Shown here piece after piece: positions 17,391-27,760 of a stretch of DNA of 64,000 nucleotides. The first letter of the stretch is position 1. Each line of letters begins with the position of its first letter. Both the position numbers and the translations under genes were made by a program. Under the pieces are notes generated by a model. The model searched no databases. It was given only the letters and a program-made list of their open reading frames with translations, and was not told the DNA's origin. Origin of the DNA: Myxococcota bacterium (lineage in GTDB: Bacteria > Myxococcota > B64-G9); the NCBI GenBank assembly GCA_022710975.1, contig JAKLGA010000010.1, positions 222,158 to 286,157 on the forward strand, in the 5' to 3' direction.

Positions 17391-18404
17391 TCAGGCCTCG
17401 GCGTCGGCCAGGTTGTCCTCGAGCCCGCGCAGCCGGACGAAGTTGCGCAGCGCCTCCCGGGTGGTGTAGCGGGGCTGGAAGCCCAGGGCCCGCCGGGCGC
17501 GGGAGGCGTCCGCCACGCACGGGTAGCGCAGGTAGTCGAGGAAGCTCGGGGGCACGGTCACCGCCTGGGCCGCCCACAGCATGCCCAGCAGCCGGTCCGC
17601 CAGCCAGGGCGGCAGCGGCAGCGGCAGGCAGCCCGCCACCCGGGTCAGGCTGGACAGCGGCAGCACCCCCTCGGCCGCGATGTTGTACGCCCCGGGCCGG
17701 GGCTCGTCCACCGCCAGCTTGAGGGCCTCCAGCGCGTCCAGCTCGTGCACCGTCTGGAACAGCGGGTCGTGGCCGAGCACGGCCGGCGCCAGGCTGGAGC
17801 GCAGCAGGCGGCTGAGCATCGTGTCGATGTGCGGGCCGAGGGCCGAGGCCATGCGCAGCACGCAGGTGACCACCCGGGGGTGGCTGCGGGCGAAGTCCTC
17901 CACCAGCTTCTCCGACTCCACCAGGTCGTCGATGAACGGGCAGCGGGCCGTGCCTCGCAGCGGGCTCGCCTCCCCGAGGTAGGCGGGGTTGTCGGGCCGG
18001 GCGCCGTAGGTGAGCGTGCTGCCCACCACGAGGAAGTGCGCCAGCTGCGAGGCCGCGGCCGCGCCCAGCATGTGCATCGTGCCGGCCACGTGCAGCTCGT
18101 GGGCGTACGAGGCGTCGTGGCTGGGGTTGGACATGATGGCCAGGTGGACGGCCGTGTCCACGCCCTGGGCCCGGAACAGCTCGGCCAGCTCCTGGCCGGC
18201 GGAGGGGTGGGTGAGGTCCACGTGCCGGAAGGCCGACTTCGGCCCCAGCCGCTCGGGCTCGCGCACGTCGAGCGCCAGGATCTTCCTGAAGCGCGGATCC
18301 GACTCCATCAGGCCGATCAGCCGCTGGCCCAGGAACTCGCTGATCCCGGTGACCGCCACCACCCGGCCCGCGCCGCCGGCCCGCTCGGACTTGCTCGTGG
18401 ACAT
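17391..18404 (-). CDS. NAD-dependent epimerase/dehydratase-like protein (atypical)
   Basis: Extended-SDR fold protein, 337 aa. It opens with VVAVTGISEFLGQRL, a nucleotide-binding loop where the usual GxxGxxG has lost its middle glycine. It continues with a family-like VDTAVHLAI and HVAGTMHMLGAA. The catalytic Tyr-x3-Lys is not intact: the equivalent stretch reads DLVESEKLVEDF with no tyrosine four residues before lysine. It may bind NAD(P) without classic SDR chemistry. GGGAGG precedes the ATG and it has its own promoter. The acyltransferase follows 19 nt downstream, so the two form an operon, perhaps linked to lipid or envelope metabolism. The real substrate is unknown. Confidence 0.8.
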   Translation of the reverse strand: MSTSKSERAGGAGRVVAVTGISEFLGQRLIGLMESDPRFRKILALDVREPERLGPKSAFRHVDLTHPSAGQELAELFRAQGVDTAVHLAIMSNPSHDASYAHELHVAGTMHMLGAAAASQLAHFLVVGSTLTYGARPDNPAYLGEASPLRGTARCPFIDDLVESEKLVEDFARSHPRVVTCVLRMASALGPHIDTMLSRLLRSSLAPAVLGHDPLFQTVHELDALEALKLAVDEPRPGAYNIAAEGVLPLSSLTRVAGCLPLPLPPWLADRLLGMLWAAQAVTVPPSFLDYLRYPCVADASRARRALGFQPRYTTREALRNFVRLRGLEDNLADAEA

Positions 18405-18416
18405 GGAGACACCCTC

Positions 18417-18433
18417 CCGAGAAGCTCCCTCGG
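18417..18433 (-). promoter_or_regulatory. leader stem-loop abutting the ribosome site of the epimerase gene
   Basis: On the mRNA strand CCGAG, 7-nt loop, CTCGG is followed at once by GAGGG and the ATG. It lies inside the predicted 5' leader, downstream of the -10 at 18443-18448, so it can form in the transcript. Confidence 0.4.
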
Positions 18434-18442
18434 ACAGAGCGC

Positions 18443-18472
18443 AGCCTAGCAGAGGGCCCGGGTCCCGGACAA
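18443..18472 (-). promoter_or_regulatory. promoter of the epimerase-acyltransferase operon
   Basis: Minus strand: TTGTCC (18467-18472), 18 bp, TAGGCT (18443-18448), preceded by TGC. The extended -10 TGCTAGGCT is identical to that of the other epimerase gene at 29276. Confidence 0.55.
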
Positions 18473-18496
18473 GGCCGACCGCCCGGCGCGCCTGGC

Positions 18497-18525
18497 TTCC
18501 GGCCCCGCCGCATTCGTGCTAGCTT
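18497..18525 (+). promoter_or_regulatory. probable mutL promoter
   Basis: Extended -10 TGC-TAGCTT (TAGCTT at 18520-18525), with a poor -35 TTCCGG (18497-18502) at 17 bp. About 20 nt of leader contain AAGGGAGGGAG before the ATG. Confidence 0.4.
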
Positions 18526-18548
18526 CGCCCGGCCGAAGGGAGGGAGCC

Positions 18549-20371
<1,823 letters not shown>

Positions 20372-20390
<19 letters not shown>

Positions 20391-21301
20391 CCCCCCGCCC
20401 GCGCCTGGTGGTGGTGTGCGGGCCGACCGCCTCGGGCAAGGGCGCCCTGGCCCGGGCCCTGGCCGCGCGCTTCGCCGGCGAGCTCGTCTCGGCCGACTCC
20501 CGCAAGATCTACCGCGGCCTCGACATCGGCACCGCCAAGCCGGACGCGGCGGCGCGCGCGGATCTGCCGCACCACCTGCTGGACGTGTGCGCGCCCGGGG
20601 AGGCCTTCTCCGCGGCGCGCTTCGTGGAGCTCGCCGACGCCGCCATCGGGCAGATCGCCGCCCGGGGGCACGTGCCCGTGGTGGTCGGCGGCACGGGCCT
20701 GTACGTGAAGGCGCTGCTGCGCGGCATCATCGACACCCCGCCCCGCGACCCGGCCCTGCGGGCCCGCCTGGAGGCCGAGGAGCGCGCCCAGCCGGGCAGC
20801 CTGCACGCGCGCCTGCGGAGCGTGGACCCGGCCTGCGCGGCCCGGCTCGGGCCGGGCGATCGCCTGCGGCTCGTCCGGGCGCTCGAGGTCCACGCGCTGA
20901 CCGGACGGAGGCTGTCGGAGCTGCAGGCGGCTCACGCCTTCGGGCAGCGGCGCTACCCGGCCCTGCTGCTGGCCCCCGACTGGCCCCGCGCCGAGCTCGA
21001 CGAGCGCATCGGCCGCCGGGTCGCCGCCATGCTGGCGGCGGGCTGGCTGGACGAGGTGGCCGCCCTGCGGCGCGCGGGCGAGCGGGCCGGGCTGGACGTG
21101 GTCGGCTACCGCGAGCTCGATCGGCACCTGGCCGGCGAGCTCAGCCTGCCCGAGGCCGTGGAGGCCGTGCGCCGGGCCCACCGCCGCTACGCGCGCTACC
21201 AGCTCGGGCTGTTCGGCAAGCTCCCGGACCTGCGCTGGCTGCCCGCGCCCGTGGAGCTGGAGGCCGTGGCCGCGGAGGTGGGCGCGTTCCTGGGGCGCTA
21301 G
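20372..21301 (+). CDS. miaA: tRNA dimethylallyltransferase
   Basis: Adds a dimethylallyl group to N6 of adenosine 37 in tRNAs reading UNN codons, 309 aa, normal length. It has the P-loop GPTASGKG near residue 17, then SADSRKIYRGLDIGTAKP, DVCAPGEAFSAARF, the GGTGLYVKALL box and the late RRYARYQLGLF. The GTG at 20372 is chosen because it gives the standard N-terminal length before the P-loop and has GAGGTGG upstream. It overlaps the mutL end by 19 nt, implying coupled translation. The mutL-miaA order is conserved in many proteobacteria. It ends 6 nt from the convergent OMP gene, leaving no room for a separate terminator. Confidence 0.95.
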
Positions 21302-21307
21302 CAGCGG

Positions 21308-22702
21308 CTAGTAGTAGGTGTAGCCGACGCGCAGGAAGGCCGACTGGAAGGTGTCCGAGTAGCTGCCCATGCCGCCGGTCGAGCCGTCCTCCATCATGTA
21401 CTGGGTGAGGTCGTAGCCCAGGCCGAGGGTCAGGTAGTCGGTCACGTTCACGTCGAAGCCGGCGTACACGCCGAAGCCCAGCCCGCTCCCGGCCACCTCC
21501 TCGCCGGGCTGGACGGCGAATTGGAAGACCCCCGAGGCGAAGATGCGCAGGTACGGCTTCCACAGGAACATGAAGAAGTCGAGCCCGACGTAGGGCGCCA
21601 TGTAGCTGGCCGAGGTGGCCAGCGCGTCGCCCGCGTCCTCGATGGTGTTGGAGGTGGCGCCGTAGCCGAAGCGCAGGATGAGGGCCGGGGCCACGCTCGC
21701 CTTGAAGGCGAGCCGGTACATGAGCTCCGCGCGCCACTGGTACTGGCTGGCGCTGAAGGTCTGATCGTTGTCCGAGCGGGCGTACTCCAGCCCCAGGCCC
21801 ATGTCGAACATCCCGCCCAGGCCCAGGCCGCCCAGCCACTCGTTGTCCACGAAGGCGCCCAGGAAGAGCCGGCCGTCGATGCGGAAACCGGGGTAGAAGG
21901 TGGCCTCGTGACGCGGGCTCAGGCCGTGGCGGAAGTGCATGGAGGCGCCCGCGGTGACCAGCGCCTCGTTGGAGGAGCCGACCTCGCGGGGCTCGCCCTC
22001 CTTGGCCGGGGCCTCGGCGCGGGCCCCGGCCTCCGGCTCCGCGGCGGCGCGCGGCGCGGGCTCGTCGGCCGGCCTGGCGCCGCCGGCGGCGGGCTCCTCG
22101 CCGGGCTTGGCGCGGGCCCAGGCGGGCAGGAAGGCGTCGTTGGCCGGCTTGGGCTTGGGCTCGGCCGCGGGCGCCGGCTCGACCTTGGCCACCGGCTCGG
22201 CCGGCTGGAGCGCGACCCTCTTCCCCCCGAGCTTCTCCTGGATCTGGTCGGCCAGCTCCGAGGCGTTCTCGGCCGGGAGCTTGGGCTGGCGCAGCTTGTA
22301 GGTCTTCTTGAGCACCTGCTTGCCGCGCGGGTCGTACAGCACCACGGTCACCAGCATGGCCCCGGCCTTGGCGGGCAGGGCGGAGCCGGTCACCACGCCG
22401 TCGAGCGGGATGGCCTTGGCCGCGGCGGCGATGCCCTTCGGGGTGAGGGCCTTGCCGCCCTTGAAGCGCAGCTTGGCGGCGCGCTTGAGGTAGTCGTCGT
22501 AGGACACCAGCTTGAAGCCCCGCTCGCCCAGCGCGGCCGTCAGCGCCTTGCGGGCGGCCTCGCCGGCCCCGCGCTTGGTCTTGTCCACGAACTTGGCCAC
22601 GACCACGTCCTGGGCCCGCGCGGGCGGGGCGGTGAACAGCAGGCCGCAGGCCAGGCCGAGCAGGCCGGCCACGAGGACGGTGGGGCGATGCCTGGGTTGC
22701 AT
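21308..22702 (-). CDS. outer-membrane beta-barrel protein with periplasmic N-terminal domain
   Basis: Predicted outer-membrane protein, 464 aa, function unknown. Residues 1-30 form a signal peptide ending PPARAQ. Residues 31-155 are an alpha/beta domain (VVVAKFVDKTKRGAG, GVVTGSALP) resembling the N-terminal domains of Myxococcota proteins that sense or assemble periplasmic factors. Residues about 165-240 are an alanine/proline/glutamate linker. Residues 245-464 alternate hydrophobic and polar residues in aromatic-rich strands (GLEYARSDND, YLTLGLGYDL) and end in RVGYTYY, the terminal aromatic expected of a barrel recognised by BAM. It is a single gene with a strong promoter and GGGAGG ribosome site. 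Confidence 0.8.
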   Translation of the reverse strand: MQPRHRPTVLVAGLLGLACGLLFTAPPARAQDVVVAKFVDKTKRGAGEAARKALTAALGERGFKLVSYDDYLKRAAKLRFKGGKALTPKGIAAAAKAIPLDGVVTGSALPAKAGAMLVTVVLYDPRGKQVLKKTYKLRQPKLPAENASELADQIQEKLGGKRVALQPAEPVAKVEPAPAAEPKPKPANDAFLPAWARAKPGEEPAAGGARPADEPAPRAAAEPEAGARAEAPAKEGEPREVGSSNEALVTAGASMHFRHGLSPRHEATFYPGFRIDGRLFLGAFVDNEWLGGLGLGGMFDMGLGLEYARSDNDQTFSASQYQWRAELMYRLAFKASVAPALILRFGYGATSNTIEDAGDALATSASYMAPYVGLDFFMFLWKPYLRIFASGVFQFAVQPGEEVAGSGLGFGVYAGFDVNVTDYLTLGLGYDLTQYMMEDGSTGGMGSYSDTFQSAFLRVGYTYY

Positions 22703-22710
22703 CCGGGCCT

Positions 22711-22732
22711 CCCTGGTTGGGTGATACCAGGG
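22711..22732 (-). promoter_or_regulatory. inverted repeat between promoter and ribosome site of the OMP gene
   Basis: CCCTGGT (22711-22717) and ACCAGGG (22726-22732) form a perfect 7-bp repeat with an 8-nt loop. The 3' arm on the mRNA runs into GGGAGG. The predicted transcription start falls at its upstream edge, so it may be a DNA operator or a 5'-terminal RNA hairpin. Confidence 0.45.
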
Positions 22733-22734
22733 GC

Positions 22735-22764
22735 ATTATCGAGGGCCGCGCGGTTGGGTGTCAA
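22735..22764 (-). promoter_or_regulatory. promoter of the OMP gene
   Basis: Minus strand: TTGACA (22759-22764), 18 bp, GATAAT (22735-22740). This is the closest match to the classical sigma70 consensus in the window, so strong expression is likely. Confidence 0.75.
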
Positions 22765-22781
22765 ACATCCGGGGCGCGGCG

Positions 22782-22811
22782 TTGACAGGTCGAGGCAGGT
22801 TGTCACACATT
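22782..22811 (+). promoter_or_regulatory. possible promoter of tyrA-cmk-ispH
   Basis: Perfect -35 TTGACA (22782-22787), but only a weak -10, CACATT (22806-22811), at 18 bp. It points towards tyrA at 22835 and is back-to-back with the OMP promoter. Confidence 0.4.
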
Positions 22812-22834
22812 GGGCCTGCGATGGAGGTTCGAGC

Positions 22835-23713
22835 ATGACCCAGACCACGGGACCTGCATTCCGGCGCATCACCGTCCTGGGGCTCGGCGCCATGGGCGGC
22901 TCCGTGGCCGCCCTGGCCAAGGCCCGGGGCCTGGCCGAGGAGGTGGTGGGCGTCGATCGCAACCCGCTGCACCTCGAGACCGCCCGCCAGCTCGGCCTGG
23001 TGGATCGCGCCTCCGACCACGCCGCCCGGGCCGTCATGGGGGCCGAGCGGGTGGTGCTGGCCGTGCCCCTGGACGAGGTCTTCAAGCTGGTCGAGGAGAT
23101 CGGGCCCGACGTGAAGCCCGGCGTGGTGCTCACCTGCACCGCCGGCACGACCGAGAAGCTGCGGGTGCAGCTCGTGCGCACGGTGCGGTCGGCCGAGAAC
23201 TTCGTGCCGGCCTTCCCCCTGGTGCACACCCGCGCCGCCGGTCCGTCCGCGGCCAGCCCGGAGGCCGTGCAGGGCCGGCGCTGCCTGGTGTCCGCCGGGC
23301 CCGTCTCCAGCGTGGCGCTCGGCGAGGCCATCCGCTTCTGGGCCGATCTCGGGCTCCGGCCCGTGGACCTGCCGCCCGATCGCTTCGCCGCCTCGGTGGC
23401 CGGCCACCACGACTGGCCGCGCCTGGTGGCTGCGGCGGCGGCCCGGGTGGCACGGCGCGGGGCCTGGCCCTCGGGCCGCTCGGCGCTGGCCGCCTGGATG
23501 GAGGCGGTCGGGGACGACCAGACCCTCGGCCGGCGGGAGCAGCTCTACGCCGGTCCGCTGTGCGGCCTGCTGGGGGAGCTGCTCGAGGAGCTGCAGGCCG
23601 ATCTGCGCGCCCTGGGCGGCTGCCCCGGCGGCCCGGGTGCGCCGGCCGAGGCGGCGGGCAAGGGCGCGGAGGCGGTCCGCACCCGGACCGGGCCAGGCGA
23701 GGGCCAGGCATGA
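22835..23713 (+). CDS. tyrA: prephenate/arogenate dehydrogenase
   Basis: NAD(P)-dependent dehydrogenase of tyrosine synthesis, 292 aa. The Rossmann motif VLGLGAMGGSVA is at residues 14-25, VVGVDRN closes the second strand, and AERVVLAVPLDE matches the family. The substrate-site region FVPAFPLVHTRAAGPSAA replaces the common HPMaGtE-like stretch, so the specificity (prephenate or arogenate) is not certain. No chorismate mutase or ACT domain is present. The ATG at 22835 has GGAGG 8 nt upstream. It is the first gene of a unit with stop-start overlaps (ATGA with cmk, GTGA between cmk and ispH). Confidence 0.85.
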   Translation: MTQTTGPAFRRITVLGLGAMGGSVAALAKARGLAEEVVGVDRNPLHLETARQLGLVDRASDHAARAVMGAERVVLAVPLDEVFKLVEEIGPDVKPGVVLTCTAGTTEKLRVQLVRTVRSAENFVPAFPLVHTRAAGPSAASPEAVQGRRCLVSAGPVSSVALGEAIRFWADLGLRPVDLPPDRFAASVAGHHDWPRLVAAAAARVARRGAWPSGRSALAAWMEAVGDDQTLGRREQLYAGPLCGLLGELLEELQADLRALGGCPGGPGAPAEAAGKGAEAVRTRTGPGEGQA

Positions 23714-24402
23714 GCGCCCGGGCGCGCCCGGTGGTGGCCATCGACGGCCCGGCCGGCACGGGCAAGTCCACGGTCGCCCGCCGCGTGGCCGCGGGGCTGG
23801 GCTTCACCCTGGTGGACACGGGCGCCATCTACCGCTGCGCCGCGCTGGCGGCCGTCCGGGCCGGCCTGGCGCTGGACGACACGCCGCGGGCCCGCCAGGC
23901 CCTGGGCGAGCTGGCGGCGGCGCTGCGCATCTCGTTCCGCCCCGGACCGGAGGGGCAGCGGGTGTTCCTCGGGCCCGACGAGGTGACCCTCGAGCTCCGC
24001 AGCCCGGCCATGTCCCAGGCCGCCTCGCGGGTCAGCGCGCTGCCGGAGGTCCGGGCCGCGCTGCTCGCGCTGCAGCGCGGGCTGGGCCAGGACGGCGGGG
24101 TGGTGCTGGAGGGGCGCGACATCGGCACGGTGGTCTTCCCGGACGCCGAGGTGAAGGTCTTCCTGACCGCCTCGGCCGAGGTGCGCGCCCGGCGGCGCCA
24201 CGCGGAGCTCCTGGCGCGCGGGCTGCAGGTCAGCCTCGAGGACACCCTGCGCGAGCAGGCCGAGCGCGATCGGCGGGACGAGGGGCGCGCCGTGGCGCCG
24301 CTCAAGGCCGCGGCGGACGCGGTGGTGATCGACACCGGCCCGCTGAGCCTGGACGAGGTCGTGGCGCGGGTGCTGGCGCTGGCACGCGAGGTCCGCCGGT
24401 GA
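23710..24402 (+). CDS. cmk: cytidylate kinase
   Basis: Phosphorylates CMP and dCMP with ATP, cytoplasmic, 230 aa, typical length. The P-loop GPAGTGKST is at about residues 13-21, followed by VDTGAIYRCAALAA. VSALPEVRAALLALQR and the hallmark LEGRDIGTVVFPDA lie in the middle. The lid region RRRHAELLARG and REQAERDRRDEGRAVAPL complete the family pattern, and it ends with VVIDTGPLSLDEVV. The ATG overlaps the tyrA stop and the TGA overlaps the ispH start, so all three are coupled. cmk next to rpsA is a very widespread bacterial arrangement; here ispH lies between them. Confidence 0.96.
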   Translation: MSARARPVVAIDGPAGTGKSTVARRVAAGLGFTLVDTGAIYRCAALAAVRAGLALDDTPRARQALGELAAALRISFRPGPEGQRVFLGPDEVTLELRSPAMSQAASRVSALPEVRAALLALQRGLGQDGGVVLEGRDIGTVVFPDAEVKVFLTASAEVRARRRHAELLARGLQVSLEDTLREQAERDRRDEGRAVAPLKAAADAVVIDTGPLSLDEVVARVLALAREVRR

Positions 24403-25286
24403 AGGTGCGGCGCCTCGCGCGGTCGGGCTTCTGCTACGGGGTGCGGCGCGCCACCGGGCTCGCGATCCGGCTGCGCCAGCGGCACGCGCGGGTGTGGACC
24501 CTGGGGCCGCTGATGCACAACCCGCAAGAGGTGGCCCGCCTGGCCTCCCAGGGCATCCTGCCCTGCGGGCGGGTGGAGGAGTGCGGCCCGGGCCCGCTCC
24601 TGGTCCGCACCCACGGCGTCGCGCGCGAGGAGGAGGAGGCCGCCAGGCGCCTGGGGCTCGAGCTCGTGGACGGCACCTGCCCGCACGTGCTGGGCGCGCG
24701 CAGGGATCTCGCGCTGTTCGGGCGCGAGGGCCGCACGGTCATCCTGGCGGGGGACGCGGCCCACCCCGAGGTGAGCGCCCAGGTCAGCCACGCCGAGGGG
24801 CCTGTCCACGTGGTGGGCTCGCGGGCCGGGCTGCCCGCGCTGCCACCCGCCACCCGGGTGGGGGTGGTGGCCCAGACCACGCTGGCCCCGGCCGAGTTCG
24901 AGGCGCTGGTGGCGGAGATCCGCGCCCGGCACGCGGACACGCGCGTGTCCGCGGCCCTGTGCGACGATGCCCGGGTCAGGCAGGCCGAGGCCGCGCGGCT
25001 GGCCGCCGAGGTGGACGCCGTGGTGGTGGTGGGAGGCCGCAACAGCGCCAACACCTCGCGCCTGGCCGAGATCTGCCGCCGCGTGCAGCCGCGCTGCTTC
25101 CACGTCGAGGTCGCCGAGGAGCTGCGGGCGGCCGACTTCGCGGGGGTGGCCGTGGTCGGGCTGGCCGCCGGCGCCTCGACCCCCGACTGGCTCATCGAGC
25201 AGGTGGCGGGCTGGCTCGCGCGCCTCCCGGGCCAAGCCTCCGACAGCAAAGAAAAATCGTTTGACACCGGGGGGCAAAGCCAGTAG
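24399..25286 (+). CDS. ispH: 4-hydroxy-3-methylbut-2-enyl diphosphate reductase
   Basis: Last enzyme of the MEP isoprenoid pathway, an iron-sulfur protein giving IPP and DMAPP, 295 aa. The three cluster cysteines are visible: Cys12 in GFCYG, one in DGTCPHV near 90 and one in ALCDDAR near 190. Substrate-binding histidines lie in LMHNPQEV, RTHGV and HPEV. The late motifs GRNSANTSRL and GASTPDWLIEQV are also present. The GTG start overlaps the cmk stop (GTGA) and places Cys12 at its usual position. Its 3' end contains the rpsA promoter: the -35 TTGACA is within the last codons. Confidence 0.95.
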   Translation: MKVRRLARSGFCYGVRRATGLAIRLRQRHARVWTLGPLMHNPQEVARLASQGILPCGRVEECGPGPLLVRTHGVAREEEEAARRLGLELVDGTCPHVLGARRDLALFGREGRTVILAGDAAHPEVSAQVSHAEGPVHVVGSRAGLPALPPATRVGVVAQTTLAPAEFEALVAEIRARHADTRVSAALCDDARVRQAEAARLAAEVDAVVVVGGRNSANTSRLAEICRRVQPRCFHVEVAEELRAADFAGVAVVGLAAGASTPDWLIEQVAGWLARLPGQASDSKEKSFDTGGQSQ

Positions 25287-25289
25287 CTT
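25261..25289 (+). promoter_or_regulatory. rpsA promoter
   Basis: TTGACA (25261-25266), 17 bp, TAGCTT (25284-25289). It lies inside the end of ispH and just past its stop, following an A-rich stretch (GAAAAAT) that could act as an UP-like element. Confidence 0.65.
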
Positions 25290-25476
25290 GTGTCCCGCTT
25301 TGCAATGGGGCAGAGCGAGCGCAGGGCCGCGATCACCTCCATCGGGTCCGCGCGTGGCCGCAGCAGGAGAGGTTTTCTCGCCAGCATCCCGCAGGAACAG
25401 GGTACAGGCGAACCCGATCCCGACGCCGCCAGAGCGCGAAGCGTCGGCGATCGGCCCAGGGAGTCAGGGTATCGTG
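25290..25476 (+). promoter_or_regulatory. rpsA 5' leader with stem-loop
   Basis: About 180 nt of untranslated leader lie between the promoter and the rpsA ATG. It holds CCGACGC (25420-25426) paired with GCGTCGG (25441-25447) around a 14-nt loop, shortly before AGGGAG. In E. coli the S1 protein represses its own mRNA through leader structure; similar control here is inferred, not shown. Confidence 0.4.
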
Positions 25477-27282
25477 ATGGACAAGGAGCCGACCAAGGTG
25501 AACGGTGACGAGGCGATGGGCAAGGCCGAGGAGGGCGAGGAGAACTTCGCCCGCATGTTCGAGGCCAGCCTGAACGAGCAGGACAAGCGCGAGGGCGAGA
25601 TCGTCAAGGGCGAGATCATCGACATCCGCCCGGATCACGTGGTGGTGGACATCGGCTTCAAGTCCGAGGGCACCATCCAGATCGGCGAGTTCGGCCGCAA
25701 GCCCGACGGCACGCCCGACGTGAAGGTCGGCGACCGCATCGACGTGCTGCTCGAGCGCTGGGAGGACGAGGACGGGCTGATCGTGCTCTCCAAGGAGAAG
25801 GCCGACAAGCTCAAGGTCTGGGACGAGATCAGCGACGCGGTCGAGAAGGACCAGCTCGTCAAGGGCGTCATCGTGGCCCGGGTGAAGGGCGGCCTGAGCG
25901 TGGACATCGGGGTCAAGGCCTTCCTGCCCGGCTCCCAGGTGGATCTGCGGCCCATCCGGAACCTGGAGAAGCTGATCGGCCAGACCTTCGACTTCAAGAT
26001 CATCAAGTTCAACAAGCGCCGGGGCAACATCGTGCTCAGCCGCCGCGTGCTCCTGGAGAAGGAGCGCGAGGCGCTGAAGACCGAGACCCTGAAGAAGCTC
26101 AAGGCCGGCGCGGTGCTCCCGGGCATCGTGAAGAACATCACCGAGTACGGCGCCTTCATCGATCTCGGCGGCATCGACGGCCTGCTGCACATCACCGACA
26201 TGTCCTGGGGCCGCGTCAGCCACCCGAGCCAGGTGTTCTCGGTGGGCGACGAGATCAACGTGATGGTGCTCAAGTTCGACCCCGAGACCGAGCGCGTCAG
26301 CCTGGGCCTGAAGCAGATCAACGAGGACCCCTGGACCCACGCCGACGAGCGCTACCCGGTCGGCAACAAGGTCAAGGGCAAGGTGGTCTCGCTGACCGAC
26401 TACGGCGCCTTCGTGGAGCTCGAGGAGGGCATCGAGGGCCTGATCCACATCTCCGAGATGTCGTGGACCAAGCGCGTCAAGCACCCCTCCAAGGTGGTGA
26501 CCGTGGGCGACGAGGTCGAGGCCATCGTGCTCGACATCGACTCCACCAACAAGCGCATCTCGCTCGGCATGAAGCAGGTCGAGCCGAACCCCTGGACCAC
26601 GCTGGAGGAGAAGTACCCCATCGGCTCGGTCATCCGGGGCCGCATCCGCAACATCACCGACTTCGGCGTGTTCATCGGGATCGAGGAGGGCATCGACGGC
26701 CTGGTGCACATCTCCGACATCTCCTGGACCCAGCGCATCAAGCACCCCAGCCAGCTCTACAAGAAGGGCGACGAGGTGGAGGCCATGGTGCTCCACATCG
26801 ACCCCGAGAACGAGCGCTTCTCGCTGGGCATCAAGCAGCTCCTGGACGACCCCTGGACCAAGATCCCCGAGCGCTTCCCGCCCGGCACCCGGGTGAAGGG
26901 CAAGGTCATCAAGGTCACCGAGTTCGGCGCCTTCGTGGAGATCGACCAGGGCATCGAGGGCCTGATCCACATCTCCGAGCTCAGCCAGGACCGTGTCGAG
27001 GATCCCCGCTCGGTGGTCAACGAGAACGACACCATCGAGGTCATGGTGCTGGACGTGGATCCCGAGGAGCGCCGCATCGCGCTCAGCGTCAAGAGCCTGC
27101 AGCTCAGCAAGGGCGAGGAGGACTACCAGGAGTACCTGCGCCGCCAGGGCAACGCCAGCGTGACCCTCGGCGACGCGCTGGCCTCCAGCGGCCTCCTGCC
27201 CAAGCCCGAGGGCGAGCGCGGCAAGAAGGCCAAGAAGACCCGCGAGGACACGGACGACACGGACGAGGAAGAAGAGGAATGA
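25477..27282 (+). CDS. rpsA: 30S ribosomal protein S1
   Basis: RNA-binding ribosomal protein that brings mRNA to the 30S subunit, 601 aa, with a full set of six S1 (OB-fold) domains at about residues 40-105, 125-190, 210-280, 297-367, 384-454 and 470-540. Domains 3-6 each show the RNA-binding form seen in GLLHITDMSW, GLIHISEMSW, GLVHISDISW and GLIHISELS. The last 50 residues form a lysine- then aspartate/glutamate-rich tail (KKAKKTREDTDDTDEEEEE). The ATG at 25477 follows AGGGAG at a rather long distance; an internal ATG at 25516 is a possible alternative. It has its own promoter within ispH. Confidence 0.96.
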   Translation: MDKEPTKVNGDEAMGKAEEGEENFARMFEASLNEQDKREGEIVKGEIIDIRPDHVVVDIGFKSEGTIQIGEFGRKPDGTPDVKVGDRIDVLLERWEDEDGLIVLSKEKADKLKVWDEISDAVEKDQLVKGVIVARVKGGLSVDIGVKAFLPGSQVDLRPIRNLEKLIGQTFDFKIIKFNKRRGNIVLSRRVLLEKEREALKTETLKKLKAGAVLPGIVKNITEYGAFIDLGGIDGLLHITDMSWGRVSHPSQVFSVGDEINVMVLKFDPETERVSLGLKQINEDPWTHADERYPVGNKVKGKVVSLTDYGAFVELEEGIEGLIHISEMSWTKRVKHPSKVVTVGDEVEAIVLDIDSTNKRISLGMKQVEPNPWTTLEEKYPIGSVIRGRIRNITDFGVFIGIEEGIDGLVHISDISWTQRIKHPSQLYKKGDEVEAMVLHIDPENERFSLGIKQLLDDPWTKIPERFPPGTRVKGKVIKVTEFGAFVEIDQGIEGLIHISELSQDRVEDPRSVVNENDTIEVMVLDVDPEERRIALSVKSLQLSKGEEDYQEYLRRQGNASVTLGDALASSGLLPKPEGERGKKAKKTREDTDDTDEEEEE

Positions 27283-27405
27283 GCAGGCGGGGGCACCCGT
27301 CGAACCACTTGATCTCTCTGGGTTGTTGTGATTTCCATGGGGCGTGGGGGCGCGCTCGCCCCCCGGCCCCGTGACGAAGACGACGAAGGAAAGGAGCCGA
27401 GCGCC

Positions 27406-27735
27406 GTGACCAAGAGCCAACTGATCGAGGCGGTGGCCACCAAGCTGGAGAACGTGTCCAAGAAAGACGTCGAGATCATCGTGGACACCATCTTCAACTG
27501 CATGACCGACGCCTTGACCCGCGACGAGCGCATCGAGATCCGCGGGTTCGGCAGCTTCGTCTCCAAGATCCGCGACGCCCGGGACGGCCGGAACCCCAAG
27601 ACCGGTGACAAGGTCTCGGTGCCCAAGAAGCGCACGCCCTTCTTCACCGTCGGCAAGGAGCTCAAGGAGCGGGTGAACGTGGACGAGGAGGAGGGCGCCC
27701 CGGCCCCCGCGCCCGGCACCCTCCCGACCCCCTGA
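27406..27735 (+). CDS. IHF/HU-family DNA-bending protein
   Basis: Small histone-like DNA-binding protein, 109 aa, that bends DNA in the nucleoid. It starts TKSQLIEAVATKLENVSKKD and has the beta-arm region RIEIRGFGSF and the DNA-contacting arm with GRNPKTGDKVSVPKKRTP, where the intercalating proline is present. Position after rpsA matches the gammaproteobacterial rpsA-ihfB order, and RGFGSF also fits IHF-beta, but HU cannot be excluded. The GTG at 27406 has AAGGAG 9 nt upstream; the longer frame before it is not conserved-looking. An acidic plus alanine/proline tail of about 18 residues is added after the core. Confidence 0.9.
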   Translation: MTKSQLIEAVATKLENVSKKDVEIIVDTIFNCMTDALTRDERIEIRGFGSFVSKIRDARDGRNPKTGDKVSVPKKRTPFFTVGKELKERVNVDEEEGAPAPAPGTLPTP

Positions 27736-27760
27736 GCGCCCGCGTCCTCGGCCACCCCCG

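Noticed and set aside
27346..27375. GC-rich hairpin between rpsA and the IHF/HU gene as a terminator
   Set aside because: A G-run/C-run stem is possible but has no T-tract, and the IHF/HU gene follows directly in the same orientation.
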